Origin: Nocardia caishijiensis NBRC 108228
Lineage (GTDB): Bacteria; Actinomycetota; Actinomycetes; Mycobacteriales; Mycobacteriaceae
Direction of reading: 5' to 3'
NCBI RefSeq assembly: GCF_001612825.1
Contig: NZ_BDBE01000050.1
Span: forward strand, 1-64,000
DNA length: 64,000 bases
A program made the translations under genes and the position numbers. This document shows, piece by piece, positions 39,449-50,915 of the stretch; positions within the stretch are counted from its first letter, which is position 1; every line of letters begins with the position of its first letter. The notes under the pieces were generated by a model. That model was given only the letters and a program-made list of their open reading frames with translations, did not search any database and was not told the DNA's origin.

Positions 39449-40423
39449 GTGTCCACCGGTACTCGCACCCTCGCGCTTCTCGGTCTGCTGCAAAGTCGTC
39501 GCCACTGGTCCGGTGCCGACTTGGCGCGTCGGCTCGATGTCAGCGAGCGGACCGTCCGGCGCGATGTGCTCAGCCTCCAGGAGATCGGCTATCCGATCGT
39601 CACCACGCGCGGTACCGGCGGCGGCTACCAGCTCAGCGCGGGTGCCTGCCTGCCGCCGCTGGTGCTGGGAGAAGAGGAGGCCGCCGCGACGGTGCTGGGG
39701 CTGAAGGAGATCGCCACCGGCGTCCACCCCGCCTCCGCGGAAGCCGCGATGAGCGCTATGGCCAAGATCGTCCAGGTCCTGCCGACTCGTATCCGCCGCC
39801 GGATCGACAGTCTGCGGACCGTCGCGACCCCCGCCGGTGAGGGATCCCACCGCGCCGGAATAGACGATGTCACCGCGTTGACCACCCTCGCGTTGGCCTG
39901 TCGGGACGCCGATACCGTCTCGTTCTCCTACCGCGGCAGCGACTCGGCCCCTTCGCAGCGCACCACCCAACCGCATCAGATCGTCAATGTCGAAAGTCGC
40001 CTCTACCTGGTGGCCTGGGACCTCGATCGCACCGACTGGCGTACCTTCCGAATCGACCGGATCGCGCATCCACACCGCACCGGTGCACATTTCGCACGGC
40101 GCGGCCTGCCCGGGGGCGACCCGGTGGAATACGTTCGCGACCGGATCAGGTCGATGCCGTCGAGGTACCGGGTCCACGCCACCATCCGAGCTTCCGCCGA
40201 ACGTGTCAGAGCCGAAATCGTCCACCACGGCACCGTCGCAGCCATCGACCCTGACTCGTGCGAGGTCCACATCGCCGCCGAATCCCTGGACTGGGCAACC
40301 TTCTGCCTCGTCTCGATCGGCGCGCCGTTCGTCGTGCACGGACCACCCGAAGCCATCGACCTCGTGAAGGACTGGGGATCCAGGCTCCTCCTCGCCACAC
40401 CCGCACCGACGCCCAGTCGCTGA
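39449..40423 (+). CDS. YafY-type HTH/WYL-domain transcriptional regulator
   Basis: A 324-residue regulator with an N-terminal winged helix (TLALLGLLQSRRHWSGADLARRLDVSERTVRRDVLSLQEIGYPI) and a central WYL domain (TVSFSYRGSD, RLYLVAWDLDRTDWRTFRIDRI), followed by the WYL C-terminal extension (YRVHATIRASAERVRAEI, DWATFCLVSIGAPFVVHGPPE). WYL domains are ligand sensors often used in stress responses; this YafY layout is usual next to VOC, dehalogenase or DinB genes. GTG 39449 follows a weak site. No defence gene is next to it, so local regulation of the VOC gene is most likely. Confidence 0.88.
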   Translation: MSTGTRTLALLGLLQSRRHWSGADLARRLDVSERTVRRDVLSLQEIGYPIVTTRGTGGGYQLSAGACLPPLVLGEEEAAATVLGLKEIATGVHPASAEAAMSAMAKIVQVLPTRIRRRIDSLRTVATPAGEGSHRAGIDDVTALTTLALACRDADTVSFSYRGSDSAPSQRTTQPHQIVNVESRLYLVAWDLDRTDWRTFRIDRIAHPHRTGAHFARRGLPGGDPVEYVRDRIRSMPSRYRVHATIRASAERVRAEIVHHGTVAAIDPDSCEVHIAAESLDWATFCLVSIGAPFVVHGPPEAIDLVKDWGSRLLLATPAPTPSR

Positions 40424-40645
40424 GCAAACGCAATCCCTCTTGGTCGGCGCACAGTCGCGGTCACCAGCTCGGCCCCTCGACTCCCACCCGTCTCGACCTT
40501 CTCACCGCCCGGCTCTTCGCCGATTCGGGAATGAAACTAGGTGATACAGCTGTTGAGATTCCTGGGTAAATCGTAGAAAAATCGTAGAGAGCAGGGGTGG
40601 ACCCCGAAGATGACCAGGTCAGCGGGGGTGTAGGCTTTGTCGGTC

Positions 40646-41851
40646 ATGAAGTCGGCTTATTCGGGTGCGCCCAAGACGGTCTACCTCGATCACGCGGCGA
40701 CCACCCCGATGTTGCCCGACGCGGTCGAGGCGATGACGGCTGCGCTGGGGATGGTGGGGAATGCCTCGTCGCTGCACGGGTCGGGGCGGGCGGCGCGGCG
40801 GACGTTGGAGGAGGCGCGCGAGTCGATCGCGGCCGAGTTGGGGGCGCGGCCGTCGGAGGTGATCTTCACCTCCGGGGGGACCGAAAGCGACAATCTCGCG
40901 ATCAAGGGCATTTTCTGGGGGCGACGGGCGGCGGATCCGCGCCGGACCCGGTTGGTGGTGAGCTCGGTCGAGCATCACGCGGTGCTCGACGCGGTGGAGT
41001 GGCTCGAGCAGCACGAGGGTGCGCGGGTGAGCTGGTTGCCGGTCGACGACGAGGGCGTGGTGTCGCCGCAGGCGCTGCGTGAGGTGCTCGCGGCGTACGG
41101 TGACGAGGTCGCGCTCGTGAGCGTGATGTGGGCCAACAACGAGGTCGGCACCGTGCAGCCGATCGCCGAATTGGCCGCCGTCGCACAGGAATTCGACATC
41201 CCGATGCACAGCGACGCGATCCAGGCGGTGACCCAGGTTCCGGTCGACTTCGCGGCGAGCGGGCTCGCGGCGCTGAGTGTCGCGGGGCACAAGGTCGGCG
41301 GGCCGCACGGCATCGGTGTGCTGCTGCTCGGTCGGCAGGTGCCGTGTGTGCCGCTGATCCACGGTGGTGGCCACGAGCGCGACCTGCGGTCGGGGACTTC
41401 CGACGTGGCGGCCGCCGTCGGGTTCGCCGCCGCGTTGCGCGCCGCCTCCGCCGACGCGGTACTGCGCCTGAAAGCGTTGCGCGACAAGCTGATCGCCGGT
41501 GTCCGTGAGCTCGAGCCGGATGCCGTGCTCAACGGTCCCGCCGACGAACGCAGATTGCCAGGCAACGCCCACTTCACCTTCCCCGGCTGCGAGGGCGACT
41601 CGCTGCTCATGCTGCTCGACGCCGCCGGTGTCGAATGCTCCACCGGCTCGGCGTGCAACGCGGGTGTCGCCTCGCCGAGCCATGTCCTGATCGCGATGGG
41701 GGTGCAACCGTGGCAGGCACGCAGTTCGCTGCGGTTCTCGCTTGGCCACACCTCGACCGAATCCGATGTCGAGACATTGCTGACCGTGCTGCCGCAGGTC
41801 ATCGAAAGGGCCAGGGCCGCGGGCCTGGCCGGCGCTAGAGGAGGTGCCTGA
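40646..41851 (+). CDS. iscS: Cysteine desulfurase (Rv3025c IscS type)
   Basis: A 401-residue PLP enzyme. It shows [34 protein letters not shown], the PLP Lys in [18 protein letters not shown], and the catalytic Cys loop [19 protein letters not shown]. It takes sulfur from cysteine as an enzyme persulfide. The next gene, mnmA, overlaps the stop (TGATG) and uses this sulfur for tRNA 2-thiouridine; iron-sulfur cluster supply is the other known use. ATG 40646 is chosen; a TTG three codons upstream follows GGGGGTG better and is possible. The 222 bases upstream hold no gene. Confidence 0.92.
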   Translation: MKSAYSGAPKTVYLDHAATTPMLPDAVEAMTAALGMVGNASSLHGSGRAARRTLEEARESIAAELGARPSEVIFTSGGTESDNLAIKGIFWGRRAADPRRTRLVVSSVEHHAVLDAVEWLEQHEGARVSWLPVDDEGVVSPQALREVLAAYGDEVALVSVMWANNEVGTVQPIAELAAVAQEFDIPMHSDAIQAVTQVPVDFAASGLAALSVAGHKVGGPHGIGVLLLGRQVPCVPLIHGGGHERDLRSGTSDVAAAVGFAAALRAASADAVLRLKALRDKLIAGVRELEPDAVLNGPADERRLPGNAHFTFPGCEGDSLLMLLDAAGVECSTGSACNAGVASPSHVLIAMGVQPWQARSSLRFSLGHTSTESDVETLLTVLPQVIERARAAGLAGARGGA

Positions 41852-42966
41852 TGCGAGTACTTGCCGCCATGAGTGGTGGAGTCGATTCGGCGGTGGCCGC
41901 GGCGCGGGCCGTGGACGCGGGCCACGAGGTGGTCGGGGTGCATCTGGCGCTGTCGGCCTCGCCCGGAACCTTGCGCACCGGCTCGCGCGGCTGCTGCTCC
42001 AAGGAGGACGCCGGTGACGCCCGTCGCGCCGCCGATGTGCTCGGAATCCCGTTCTACGTCTGGGATTTCGCCGACCGCTTCAAAGAAGACGTGATCGACG
42101 ACTTCGTCGCCGCCTACGCCGCGGGCGAGACACCGAACCCGTGCCTGCGCTGCAACGAGAAGATCAAGTTCTCCGCGCTGGCCGACCGGGCACAGGCGCT
42201 CGGCTTCGACGCCGTGGTCACCGGCCACTACGCCCGCCTCGAGGACGGCGTGCTGCGCCGCGCGGTCGACGCCGACAAGGACCAGTCCTACGTGCTCGCG
42301 GTGCTCACCGCCGAGCAGCTCTCGCGCGCCATGTTCCCGGTCGGTGACACCCCCAAGCCGCGCATCCGTGAGGAAGCGGCCGAGCGTGGTCTCGCCGTGG
42401 CGAACAAGCCCGACAGCCACGACATCTGCTTCATCCCCTCCGGCGACACCCGGGCGTTCCTCGGCGCCAAGATCGGTATCCGGCCCGGTGCGCTCGTCGA
42501 CTCCGACGGCACTGTCCTCGGCACCCACGAGGGCGTGCACGGGTTCACCGTCGGCCAGCGCAAGGGCCTCGGCCTGAGCCACACCGCCGCCGACGGCAAG
42601 CCGCGCTACGTCACCGGGATCGACCCCGATTCCGGCACGGTGAAGGTCGGTTCGGTGGAAGACCTGCAGGTCGACGTCATCACCGCCGACCGTGCCATCT
42701 GGACCTCCGGCGTGCGACCGACCGAACCGGTCGAGTGCGTGGTGCAGGTGCGCGCCCACGGCGGCACCGCGCCCGCTGTGGTCGAACCGGTGGGTGACGG
42801 GCTGGTCGCGCGGCTGCGTGAACCGCTCAGCGGCGTCGCGAAGGGGCAGGCCATCGTGCTCTACCTGCCCGATGCCGACGGTGGCGACACCGTGGTCGGC
42901 AGCGGCACCATCGACGGCACCGATCGCGCCGGGGCCGTCGCGGGAACAACCGACGCCTCCGCCTGA
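41851..42966 (+). CDS. mnmA: tRNA-specific 2-thiouridylase
   Basis: A 371-residue MnmA (TrmU). The ATP pyrophosphatase loop is [16 protein letters not shown] (5-20), the tRNA-contact and first catalytic Cys lie in [19 protein letters not shown], the second in [15 protein letters not shown], and the C-terminal beta domain contains [13 protein letters not shown]. It thiolates U34 of Lys, Glu and Gln tRNAs using sulfur passed from the desulfurase. AGAGGAGG lies 6 bases upstream of the ATG, inside the end of the desulfurase gene, with which it is translationally coupled. Confidence 0.94.
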   Translation: MRVLAAMSGGVDSAVAAARAVDAGHEVVGVHLALSASPGTLRTGSRGCCSKEDAGDARRAADVLGIPFYVWDFADRFKEDVIDDFVAAYAAGETPNPCLRCNEKIKFSALADRAQALGFDAVVTGHYARLEDGVLRRAVDADKDQSYVLAVLTAEQLSRAMFPVGDTPKPRIREEAAERGLAVANKPDSHDICFIPSGDTRAFLGAKIGIRPGALVDSDGTVLGTHEGVHGFTVGQRKGLGLSHTAADGKPRYVTGIDPDSGTVKVGSVEDLQVDVITADRAIWTSGVRPTEPVECVVQVRAHGGTAPAVVEPVGDGLVARLREPLSGVAKGQAIVLYLPDADGGDTVVGSGTIDGTDRAGAVAGTTDASA

Positions 42967-43146
42967 GGCGTACTGTCTCACGGCGTCGATCGCGGTTCGG
43001 TGCCGGTCGACGCGTGCGCGCTCGGGCCGTGCGGGCAGGATGACAGGGGGCGGGTCCGTGCGTCGCACGATCGGCGGGTGCGATCCGTCGATGTTGCTCG
43101 CCGACCGGTGAGCGCACCGTTCGATGACACGAAAGGTGTTGTGCAC

Positions 43147-44214
43147 GTGACACTGTCGCGAAGCGAGAACTCCGGTGAGAGCACGCCGACCGACCTGCTC
43201 GTCGGCGGGGTCGCCACGGGTGTCGGCTCCTGGCCCGGCACCGATCCGCGCGAAGCCGCCGCGACGATCATCGGCGAGCTACCCGACCTCGCGCACCTGG
43301 TCGAGCTGCCGCAGCGGGGGATCGGCGCCGACATGATCGGGCGGGTGTCGGCACTGCTGGTCGACCTGCGCTTCGATTCGACCACGCGTGGGTACCGGCT
43401 TGGCGCCCGACCGGGCGCGGTGTCGCGCCGGGCGCGCGACCTGCTCCGGTTCGATCTCGATGCGATCGAAGAAGCATGGGAGACAGCGGGTCTGGTGGGC
43501 TCCGGGCGGCCGGTGAAGCTGCAGTCGGCCGGTCCGCTCACCCTGGCCGCCGAGGTGGAACTGCCCGGCGGTCACCGGATTCTCACCGATTCCGGTGCGA
43601 TGCGCGATCTTTCGGAATCCCTCGCCGAGGGACTGGCGCGGCACGCGGACGAGGTGCGCAGACGACTGGGCGCACAGGTCGTCATCCAGCTCGACGAACC
43701 GCGACTCACCACCGTGCTCGACGGTTCGCTGCGTGGCCCGAGCATCCTCAACACCATCAGCGCCCTCCCCGAGCCCGAGGCGCAGCGCATTCTCGACACC
43801 GTGATCGAGGCGCAGAACGCCCCGGTTCTGTTGCACACCTGCGCTTCTCGTCCCGCCCTCGCCACCATCGGCCGCACCGCCGCCGCCGGAATCTCCTTCG
43901 ACGCCTCCACCATCACCACCGCCGACCTCGACGTCCTCGGCGACATCGTGGACCGCGGCAAGAAGATCGCTCTCGGCCTCGTTCCGACGGAGCAACCGGC
44001 CGCGCCGACCACCTGGCGGGCGATCGCGGAACCCGCCGTCCGCCTGATCGACCGCCTCGGCTTCCCGCGCACCACCCTGACCACTCAGGTGTTGGTGACC
44101 CCGGGGTGCGGGCTGGCAGGCGCACCGCTGGACTGGGCCCGCAAAGCCCTCTCTCTCAGCACCGACGTCGCCCGCGCGTTCACCGAGGACCCGGAGTCGA
44201 TCAACTCCGAATAG
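43147..44214 (+). CDS. MetE C-terminal-domain-like protein (Rv3015c-like)
   Basis: A 355-residue protein with the fold of the catalytic half of cobalamin-independent methionine synthase. Candidate zinc ligands are the HxC in VLLHTCASRP and the Cys in VTPGCGLAGAPLDWARKAL; QLDEPRLTTVLDG matches the QxDEP element. It lacks the N-terminal MetE half, so it is not a standard MetE. In M. tuberculosis the counterpart, Rv3015c, also sits between mnmA and ligA and has no proven reaction. GAAAGGTG at 43131-43138 suits GTG 43147; GTG 43141 is an alternative. Thiol methylation is the reasonable guess. Confidence 0.8.
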   Translation: MTLSRSENSGESTPTDLLVGGVATGVGSWPGTDPREAAATIIGELPDLAHLVELPQRGIGADMIGRVSALLVDLRFDSTTRGYRLGARPGAVSRRARDLLRFDLDAIEEAWETAGLVGSGRPVKLQSAGPLTLAAEVELPGGHRILTDSGAMRDLSESLAEGLARHADEVRRRLGAQVVIQLDEPRLTTVLDGSLRGPSILNTISALPEPEAQRILDTVIEAQNAPVLLHTCASRPALATIGRTAAAGISFDASTITTADLDVLGDIVDRGKKIALGLVPTEQPAAPTTWRAIAEPAVRLIDRLGFPRTTLTTQVLVTPGCGLAGAPLDWARKALSLSTDVARAFTEDPESINSE

Positions 44215-44242
44215 CTTTCCGCTGGTCGGCTCATCAGAGGTA

Positions 44243-44272
44243 CCATCTATTACGTAGTTGCCTAATAGATGG
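44243..44272. promoter_or_regulatory. vapBC operator, perfect inverted repeat
   Basis: CCATCTATTA (44243-44252) and TAATAGATGG (44263-44272) are perfect complements separated by 10 bases, so the half-sites are two helical turns apart. The repeat ends 8 bases before the antitoxin start. This is the usual form of a site bound by a VapB dimer or VapBC complex for autorepression. Confidence 0.75.
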
Positions 44273-44280
44273 AGTCCGAC

Positions 44281-44520
44281 ATGCGCATGAACGCGAACGG
44301 CCAGGTCACCATCCCCGCTGAGCTGCGGGCGAAGTTCAATCTCAAAGAAGGCGACGAACTCGACGTGATCGAGGACGGCGGCGCGTTGCGCATCGTGGTT
44401 CGTGGTGGCGAGGACAGCCCCGGCGAGCGGCTCGTTCGCCAGATGCGTCGGCATCGATTCGACAATCCTGAGGTCGCGGAGTTGACGACCGATGAGATCA
44501 TGGCGCTGCTGCGTGACTGA
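44281..44520 (+). CDS. vapB: VapB antitoxin, AbrB/MazE-like swapped-hairpin family
   Basis: A 79-residue antitoxin. The DNA-binding AbrB/SpoVT hairpin is MRMNANGQVTIPAELRAKFN with LKEGDELDVIED, followed by a charged C-terminal tail (GERLVRQMRRHRFDNPEVAE) that should wrap the toxin. GGAG at 44271-44274 sits 6 bases before ATG 44281; an earlier ATG at 44269 lies inside the operator. Its stop overlaps the toxin start by eight bases, so antitoxin is translated first. The window here is less G/C-biased in codon choice than the flanking core genes. Confidence 0.88.
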   Translation: MRMNANGQVTIPAELRAKFNLKEGDELDVIEDGGALRIVVRGGEDSPGERLVRQMRRHRFDNPEVAELTTDEIMALLRD

Positions 44521-44944
44521 ATCAGTTACCGCCCTGCGGCGAACCACTTTGGTCGACAGCTGTGTGCTCATTGATGTGCTGGACGGCGACCCCACCTGGG
44601 AACAATGGTCGGCTTCGGAGTTGTCCGCCGCTCGCAACTCCGGGCGAGTGGTGATCAATCCGTTGATCTACGCGGAGGTCTCGATCGGCTATTCGACGAA
44701 GGAAGCGGTGGAGGCCGCGTTGCCGCCTCAGGCGTTCGAGCGTGAACCGCTGCCGTGGGACGCGGCCTTTCTGGCTGCTCGGGCCTTTCTCGCTTACCGT
44801 CGGCGGGGCGGTGAGAAGCGGTCACCTCTGCCTGACTTCTATATCGGTGCGCACGCCGCGATCAGCGGATACCGGCTGCTCACTCGCGATGCGGCACGCT
44901 ATCGCAGCTACTTTCCCACCGTCGAGGTCATCTCGCCGGTATGA
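44513..44944 (+). CDS. vapC: VapC toxin, PIN-domain ribonuclease
   Basis: A 143-residue PIN-domain protein with all four expected acidic residues: Asp15 (LVDSCVLIDVL), Glu55 (PLIYAEVSIGY), Asp108 (PLPDFYIGAHA) and Asp126 (LLTRDAARY). VapC toxins cut tRNA or rRNA with Mg2+ when free of antitoxin. GTG 44513 overlaps the vapB stop; an upstream start would run through vapB. The cassette lies between the MetE-like gene and ligA, which in M. tuberculosis are adjacent, so it was inserted into, or lost from, the conserved block. The target RNA is unknown. Confidence 0.9.
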   Translation: MTESVTALRRTTLVDSCVLIDVLDGDPTWEQWSASELSAARNSGRVVINPLIYAEVSIGYSTKEAVEAALPPQAFEREPLPWDAAFLAARAFLAYRRRGGEKRSPLPDFYIGAHAAISGYRLLTRDAARYRSYFPTVEVISPV

Positions 44945-47134
<2,190 letters not shown>

Positions 47135-47204
47135 TCGCTCAGGCCGCCGGGCCGGTCGGTGGCGGCCGGTCCGGCCGTTGTGCAGTCGGACCCGTCACCC
47201 GCGA

Positions 47205-47224
47205 GGCGGTCGAGCCCGACCGCC
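47205..47224. terminator. Hairpin between ligA and the exported protein
   Basis: GGCGGTCG-AGCC-CGACCGCC is a perfect 8-base-pair stem with a 4-base loop in the 120-base gap between converging genes, without a T run. A further GGCCGCC/GGCGGCC pair lies at 47142-47167. Confidence 0.45.
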
Positions 47225-47254
47225 GTGAAGTCGGGCCCGCCACCGGGCGTCGAC

Positions 47255-47590
47255 TCAGCGCGGGGTGACGGTGACCGTGTTCGCCATCTGGGTGCGAATG
47301 TCGAATTGGGCGCACTGGCCGTTGGTCAGCTCCACATGCCGGTGCGTCTTCTTCGAGTTCCCCTCGATGTCGACCACGACATCACTGCCGGTCATCGAGC
47401 ACACCTTCGACACCGGCGCGTCGGTGTAACTGACGGTTCCAGCTCCCTGGCAGCTGTTCGTCGAGTTCCCCAGGAACACCCGTGCGGTTCCGTCCGGACA
47501 CGGATCGGCCACCGCGTTCGGTGCCCCGACCACCAGCACCGGCACCACGGCCCCGGCCCCCAACGCCGCCACAACCAGTCCGCGCATCAT
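47255..47590 (-). CDS. Small exported protein of unknown function
   Basis: A 111-residue protein with a Sec signal peptide (MMRGLVVAALGAGAVVPVLV, cleavage likely after NAVA|DP). The mature part is about 80 residues with four Cys (DPCPDGTARV, NSCQGAG, KVCSMTG, GQCAQFD) that could form two disulfides. It has no recognised domain. GGAG lies 8 bases before ATG 47590; a GTG and a second ATG flank it. It converges with ligA. Small Cys-paired exported proteins of this type are common in Nocardia and Mycobacterium and mostly uncharacterised. Confidence 0.75.
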   Translation of the reverse strand: MMRGLVVAALGAGAVVPVLVVGAPNAVADPCPDGTARVFLGNSTNSCQGAGTVSYTDAPVSKVCSMTGSDVVVDIEGNSKKTHRHVELTNGQCAQFDIRTQMANTVTVTPR

Positions 47591-47907
47591 CACTGTCGCT
47601 CCGCCTCTCGCCGATTTCCGGCCAGACTAACCGAGACCCCGCCACCCCGCGCGACGTGCACACGATCGCAACCTGAACCGGCGATCACCACACTCTGGTG
47701 GCGTTGCCGACTCGTCCGCCAGGGCGCGGTGGTCAACCGTCCGACATCCTGGCTCACGTTTCCGTGGGATCTGGTGAGAACATGGGTGACTCATCGGGTA
47801 CGACCGCGACCTGCTGTATGGTCCGGCCGCCGACCCAAGAGCTTCCCCGCACCTGAATCCGGCCTGGATTCTCGGGGAGGCGGATCAGAGAGGCGGGGCA
47901 GTCCATC
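47591..47907. other. Gene-free divergent spacer
   Basis: About 317 bases between the exported-protein gene and the ATPase hold no convincing gene. A 24-codon ATG frame near 47780 lacks a ribosome site. GAATCC-GGCCT-GGATTC near 47855 is a short inverted repeat of uncertain meaning. Confidence 0.4.
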
Positions 47908-49110
47908 TTGTTGCGGAGTTTTCAGGTGGCCAATCACGGGTCGTTGGCCGAGGCGCAGCAACTGCGGCTGACCAAGGGCGCGGGTGCGCCGCTGCCGGTG
48001 CCGGTGACGGCGGTGTACGGGGTGGCGGCGTCGGGGAAGACGAGTGTGGTCGACGCGCTCGCGCAGATGCGTGACGCGGTGCTGAACTCGGTGAGCGGCT
48101 GGGACCCCTATGCGGGTCCGGTGCGACGGCCCCACCTCGGATTCGCCGATCGGCCGACCGAATTCGTCACCGGTTTCGTGGCGGAGGGTGTGCCGTACAC
48201 CTACGGCTTCCGCCTCGACAGCGCCGATGTGATCGCGGAATGGCTCTACACCCATCCGCGCTCGCGCAAGCGAATCGTGTTCGAGCGCAACGGGGATCGG
48301 GTCAAGATCGGGCCGATGTTCGAGGCGGCGCGGTACGGCGTGGCGGCGCTGGTGCCGCTACTGCGGCCCAACGCGTTGCTGTTGAGCCTGGCCGGTCAGT
48401 TGTACGCGGAGGCGCTGGTGCCCGCCTACCGCTGGTTCGCGGCGAATCTGCACGTGCAGCAGGGTGATATCGGGGTCGAGGCGCTGGCGCACGACCTCGG
48501 AAGCCACATCTCCCGGTCGCCCGACAACGCCGCGCGCCTGCTGATGTTGTTGCGCACCGCCGATCTGGGCATCGAGGACCTGCTGATCGCCGAGCACGAC
48601 CCGATGTATGCCGACTACCTGCGGGACATGGATGCCGGAATCGCCGCGCTCACAGCGCAACTCGACCAGAACGGCGCCGATGCGGTGCTGGTGGAGCGGG
48701 AACTGAGCACACTGCGGGCTGCCCGCGACACCCTGTACCTTCGCATGGTCGAGCGCCGTGGTCCCGGCCTGAGCCTGGTGCACGAAGGCATCGACATCGC
48801 GTTCGATCTGGCCGACGAATCGACCGCGACGCGCGCGCTGCTGCGGGTGCTGCCCGCCATGCTCGAGGCGCTCGACACCGGCGGTGTCCTCGCCGTCGAC
48901 GATCTCGGCGCCGGACTGCCGGTGGAGGAGACCGACCGGCTGGTGCAGCTGTTCCAGAACCCGGAGACCAACGCCCGCGGCGCCCAGTTGATCTACACCA
49001 CCGCCGACCGCGCGCTCATCGACCGTAACAACGGCCGGTCCCAGCGCACCAGGACGGCGGTGTGGCAGGTGCGGCGGGCGCAGGGCGTCAGCGAACTCGT
49101 CGGTCTGTAG
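47908..49110 (+). CDS. AAA-type ATPase of the predicted-ATPase (AAA_15/COG1106-like) group
   Basis: A 400-residue ABC/SMC-like ATPase. It begins LRSFQVANHGSLAEAQQL, the strand preceding the Walker A site VYGVAASGKTSVVDAL (about 37-52), and ends with a Walker B-like GVLAVDDLGAGLPVEETDRLVQLF and a His-free ITTAD-type strand (AQLIYTTADRALID). The middle is helical. The Walker B has DD where the group usually has DE. Relatives occur alone or with nucleases in phage-defence loci; no nuclease partner is adjacent here. TTG 47908 or 47911 is the start, behind GAGGCGGGG. Confidence 0.68.
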   Translation: MLRSFQVANHGSLAEAQQLRLTKGAGAPLPVPVTAVYGVAASGKTSVVDALAQMRDAVLNSVSGWDPYAGPVRRPHLGFADRPTEFVTGFVAEGVPYTYGFRLDSADVIAEWLYTHPRSRKRIVFERNGDRVKIGPMFEAARYGVAALVPLLRPNALLLSLAGQLYAEALVPAYRWFAANLHVQQGDIGVEALAHDLGSHISRSPDNAARLLMLLRTADLGIEDLLIAEHDPMYADYLRDMDAGIAALTAQLDQNGADAVLVERELSTLRAARDTLYLRMVERRGPGLSLVHEGIDIAFDLADESTATRALLRVLPAMLEALDTGGVLAVDDLGAGLPVEETDRLVQLFQNPETNARGAQLIYTTADRALIDRNNGRSQRTRTAVWQVRRAQGVSELVGL

Positions 49111-49128
49111 TCGGCCTACCATGGGGTC

Positions 49129-49473
49129 ATGCTCGAAGTGGTGATGGCGGTGGCCATGGTGACGATGCTCGTGGTCATGATCGGCGCCCTCCTGACCAGG
49201 CGTGGCGGCGGTGGGGGGACCGGGCTCGAGCACGGGTCCATGACGGTGACCGGCGTGAGCCCGTTGCCCGCCATGACCGGCGAGCACTACGTGACCATCA
49301 CCGGCACGCTCACCGGGCCGTCGGTGCCCGCGAAGGTGGTGTACGGGCGGTTCGCCTGGGACGCGGCGCACTGGCCCTCGATCGGCGACCAGCTCGACGT
49401 CGTCTACTCGCCGCGTAACCCCGATCGCTGGTCCGCCCAGCATCCTGGACTCCGCCCGTATCTCGGTAGCTGA
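49129..49473 (+). CDS. Hypothetical single-span membrane protein
   Basis: A 114-residue protein: an N-terminal membrane helix (VVMAVAMVTMLVVMIGALL), a Gly-rich hinge and a roughly 75-residue beta-rich soluble part (MTVTGVSPLPAMTGEHYVTI, VVYGRFAWDAAHWPSIGDQL, DVVYSPRNPDRW). The last segment resembles the small beta domain of DUF3592-like membrane proteins, but that is a weak comparison. The ATG follows the ATPase stop by 18 bases, so co-transcription is likely. Function unknown. Confidence 0.65.
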   Translation: MLEVVMAVAMVTMLVVMIGALLTRRGGGGGTGLEHGSMTVTGVSPLPAMTGEHYVTITGTLTGPSVPAKVVYGRFAWDAAHWPSIGDQLDVVYSPRNPDRWSAQHPGLRPYLGS

Positions 49474-49538
49474 GACGGTCCCGGTGGCCGGGACGGGTGC
49501 GTCGGAGCTCACAGCCGCCCGGGTGCGATCATGCGGGA

Positions 49539-50057
49539 ATGCACGGCAACAACCACGCAACAGTGAGCGGTCCGCAGATCCGGACCGCGCAGCCCGACGA
49601 ATACGCCGCGATCTCGGCCCTGACCGTCGAGGTGTACGTCGGCGACGGCTACGTCTCCGCAACCGACGACTACGCGCGCGAACTGGGTGACGCGGCGCAC
49701 CGGGCCGCCCACGCCCAGGTGCTCGTCGCTCTGCACGACGGTCAGGTGGTGGGGTCGCTCACCATCGCCGAACCCGGCAACCCCTACGCCGAGATCGCCC
49801 GTCCCGGCGAGCTCGAGTTCCGGATGCTCGCCGTGTCGAAGCGCGCGCGTGGGCTCGGCGTGGGAACGGCGTTGGTGCGCACCGTGATCGAGGAGGCGAA
49901 GGCGGGTGGCTTCGAGGCGGTGGCGTTGACGACCATGGGCACCATGGTCGATGCCCATCGCATCTACGAACGCCTCGGCTTCGTCGCTGTGCCGGAACGC
50001 AATTGGAGCACCGACGACGGGCTGCCGCTGTTCGTGATGCGGTTGGCGCTCAGCTGA
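49539..50057 (+). CDS. GNAT family N-acetyltransferase
   Basis: A 172-residue GNAT protein. Strand 4 is ELEFRMLAVSKRARGLGVGTALVRTVIEEA, containing the RGLGVG acetyl-CoA loop at about residues 102-107; the C-terminus has GTMVDAHRIYERLGFVAVPER. ATG 49539 is used; GTG 49563 is possible. The last eight bases overlap the end of the converging ACT-protein gene. Substrate not inferable. Confidence 0.82.
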   Translation: MHGNNHATVSGPQIRTAQPDEYAAISALTVEVYVGDGYVSATDDYARELGDAAHRAAHAQVLVALHDGQVVGSLTIAEPGNPYAEIARPGELEFRMLAVSKRARGLGVGTALVRTVIEEAKAGGFEAVALTTMGTMVDAHRIYERLGFVAVPERNWSTDDGLPLFVMRLALS

Positions 50058-50700
50058 GGACGGTGGCGACGATGCCGGCGAGGTAGCCGAGCCGGGCCAC
50101 CTCGGACGGGCGGAAATCGGGGCCGCCCGGGCGGCCGAGCAGCAGCGCCTTGCCGGACCCGCCGAGCGGGGCAGCCGCCAGCTTGGTGTCCATGTCGCGC
50201 CAGATCTGGGGCACCCACTCGGCTTCGCCGTCGAGCCACGTCGGCTTCTCGATGGGCATCCACGGCGCCGAACCCGCTTGTGTCTCAGGAGCACTCGGGC
50301 TGCCGACCACCCGGTAGGCACCCGAGGGGCCGAGCGCGATGATGGTCGACCAGCCCGCCCGTAACACCCGGGGCACACCGTCGACGAGGACCTGCATGCG
50401 ATCGTCGCGCGCACCGGCCACCTGGTCGATCAGCTCGAGTTCGCGGTGGGTGTCGAGGACACCGGAGTATGGGCGGATGGAGTCGACGCTCACATCGCGC
50501 ACGGATTCGGCGGCCGTGATGAGCGTGTCGGGCAGGGCGCCGGTCGGCACCTCGACCACGAGATCATCGATGGCGAATCCCGCGCCGCGCTCGACGACAT
50601 CGAGCGAGAGGATGTCCGCGCCCACTCCGCCGAGGGCCAATGCGAGGGAACCGAGGCTTCCCGGTCGATCCGGAAGTTGCACGCGGAGCAGGTATGACAC
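50050..50700 (-). CDS. ACT domain protein (Rv3013-like)
   Basis: A 216-residue protein starting [20 protein letters not shown], a clear ACT domain (residues 1-75: ...[20 protein letters not shown]), with a degenerate C-terminal half. No catalytic domain is attached, so it is a stand-alone amino-acid sensor. GTG 50700 follows AAGGAAAGGAA; starts further out lack similarity. In M. tuberculosis the same protein lies divergent from gatC, as here, with 215 bases between. A regulatory interaction with an amino-acid enzyme is likely, but the partner is unknown. Confidence 0.83.
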   Translation of the reverse strand: MSYLLRVQLPDRPGSLGSLALALGGVGADILSLDVVERGAGFAIDDLVVEVPTGALPDTLITAAESVRDVSVDSIRPYSGVLDTHRELELIDQVAGARDDRMQVLVDGVPRVLRAGWSTIIALGPSGAYRVVGSPSAPETQAGSAPWMPIEKPTWLDGEAEWVPQIWRDMDTKLAAAPLGGSGKALLLGRPGGPDFRPSEVARLGYLAGIVATVLS

Positions 50701-50915
50701 GTGCGTTCCTTTCCTTGACGGCCGAGGCTGTTCGAGAACGAATACCCGGTGAAGCAATACTTACACCCCCAACCGGGGGATCTCGACTCGAGTATGACGC
50801 CATCGCGCCGAGGAGGGCGAACTTTCGTGCGAGGCGGGTGCGTCCGGGGCTGCTCGCCCACCTCGTTAGGCTGTACCGGAAGTTCTGCCCACCCGAAGCC
50901 GAAAGGGGTCCCGCG

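Noticed and set aside
47780-47853. Possible 24-codon ORF in the ligA-distal spacer
   Set aside because: No ribosome site and no conserved-looking codon pattern.
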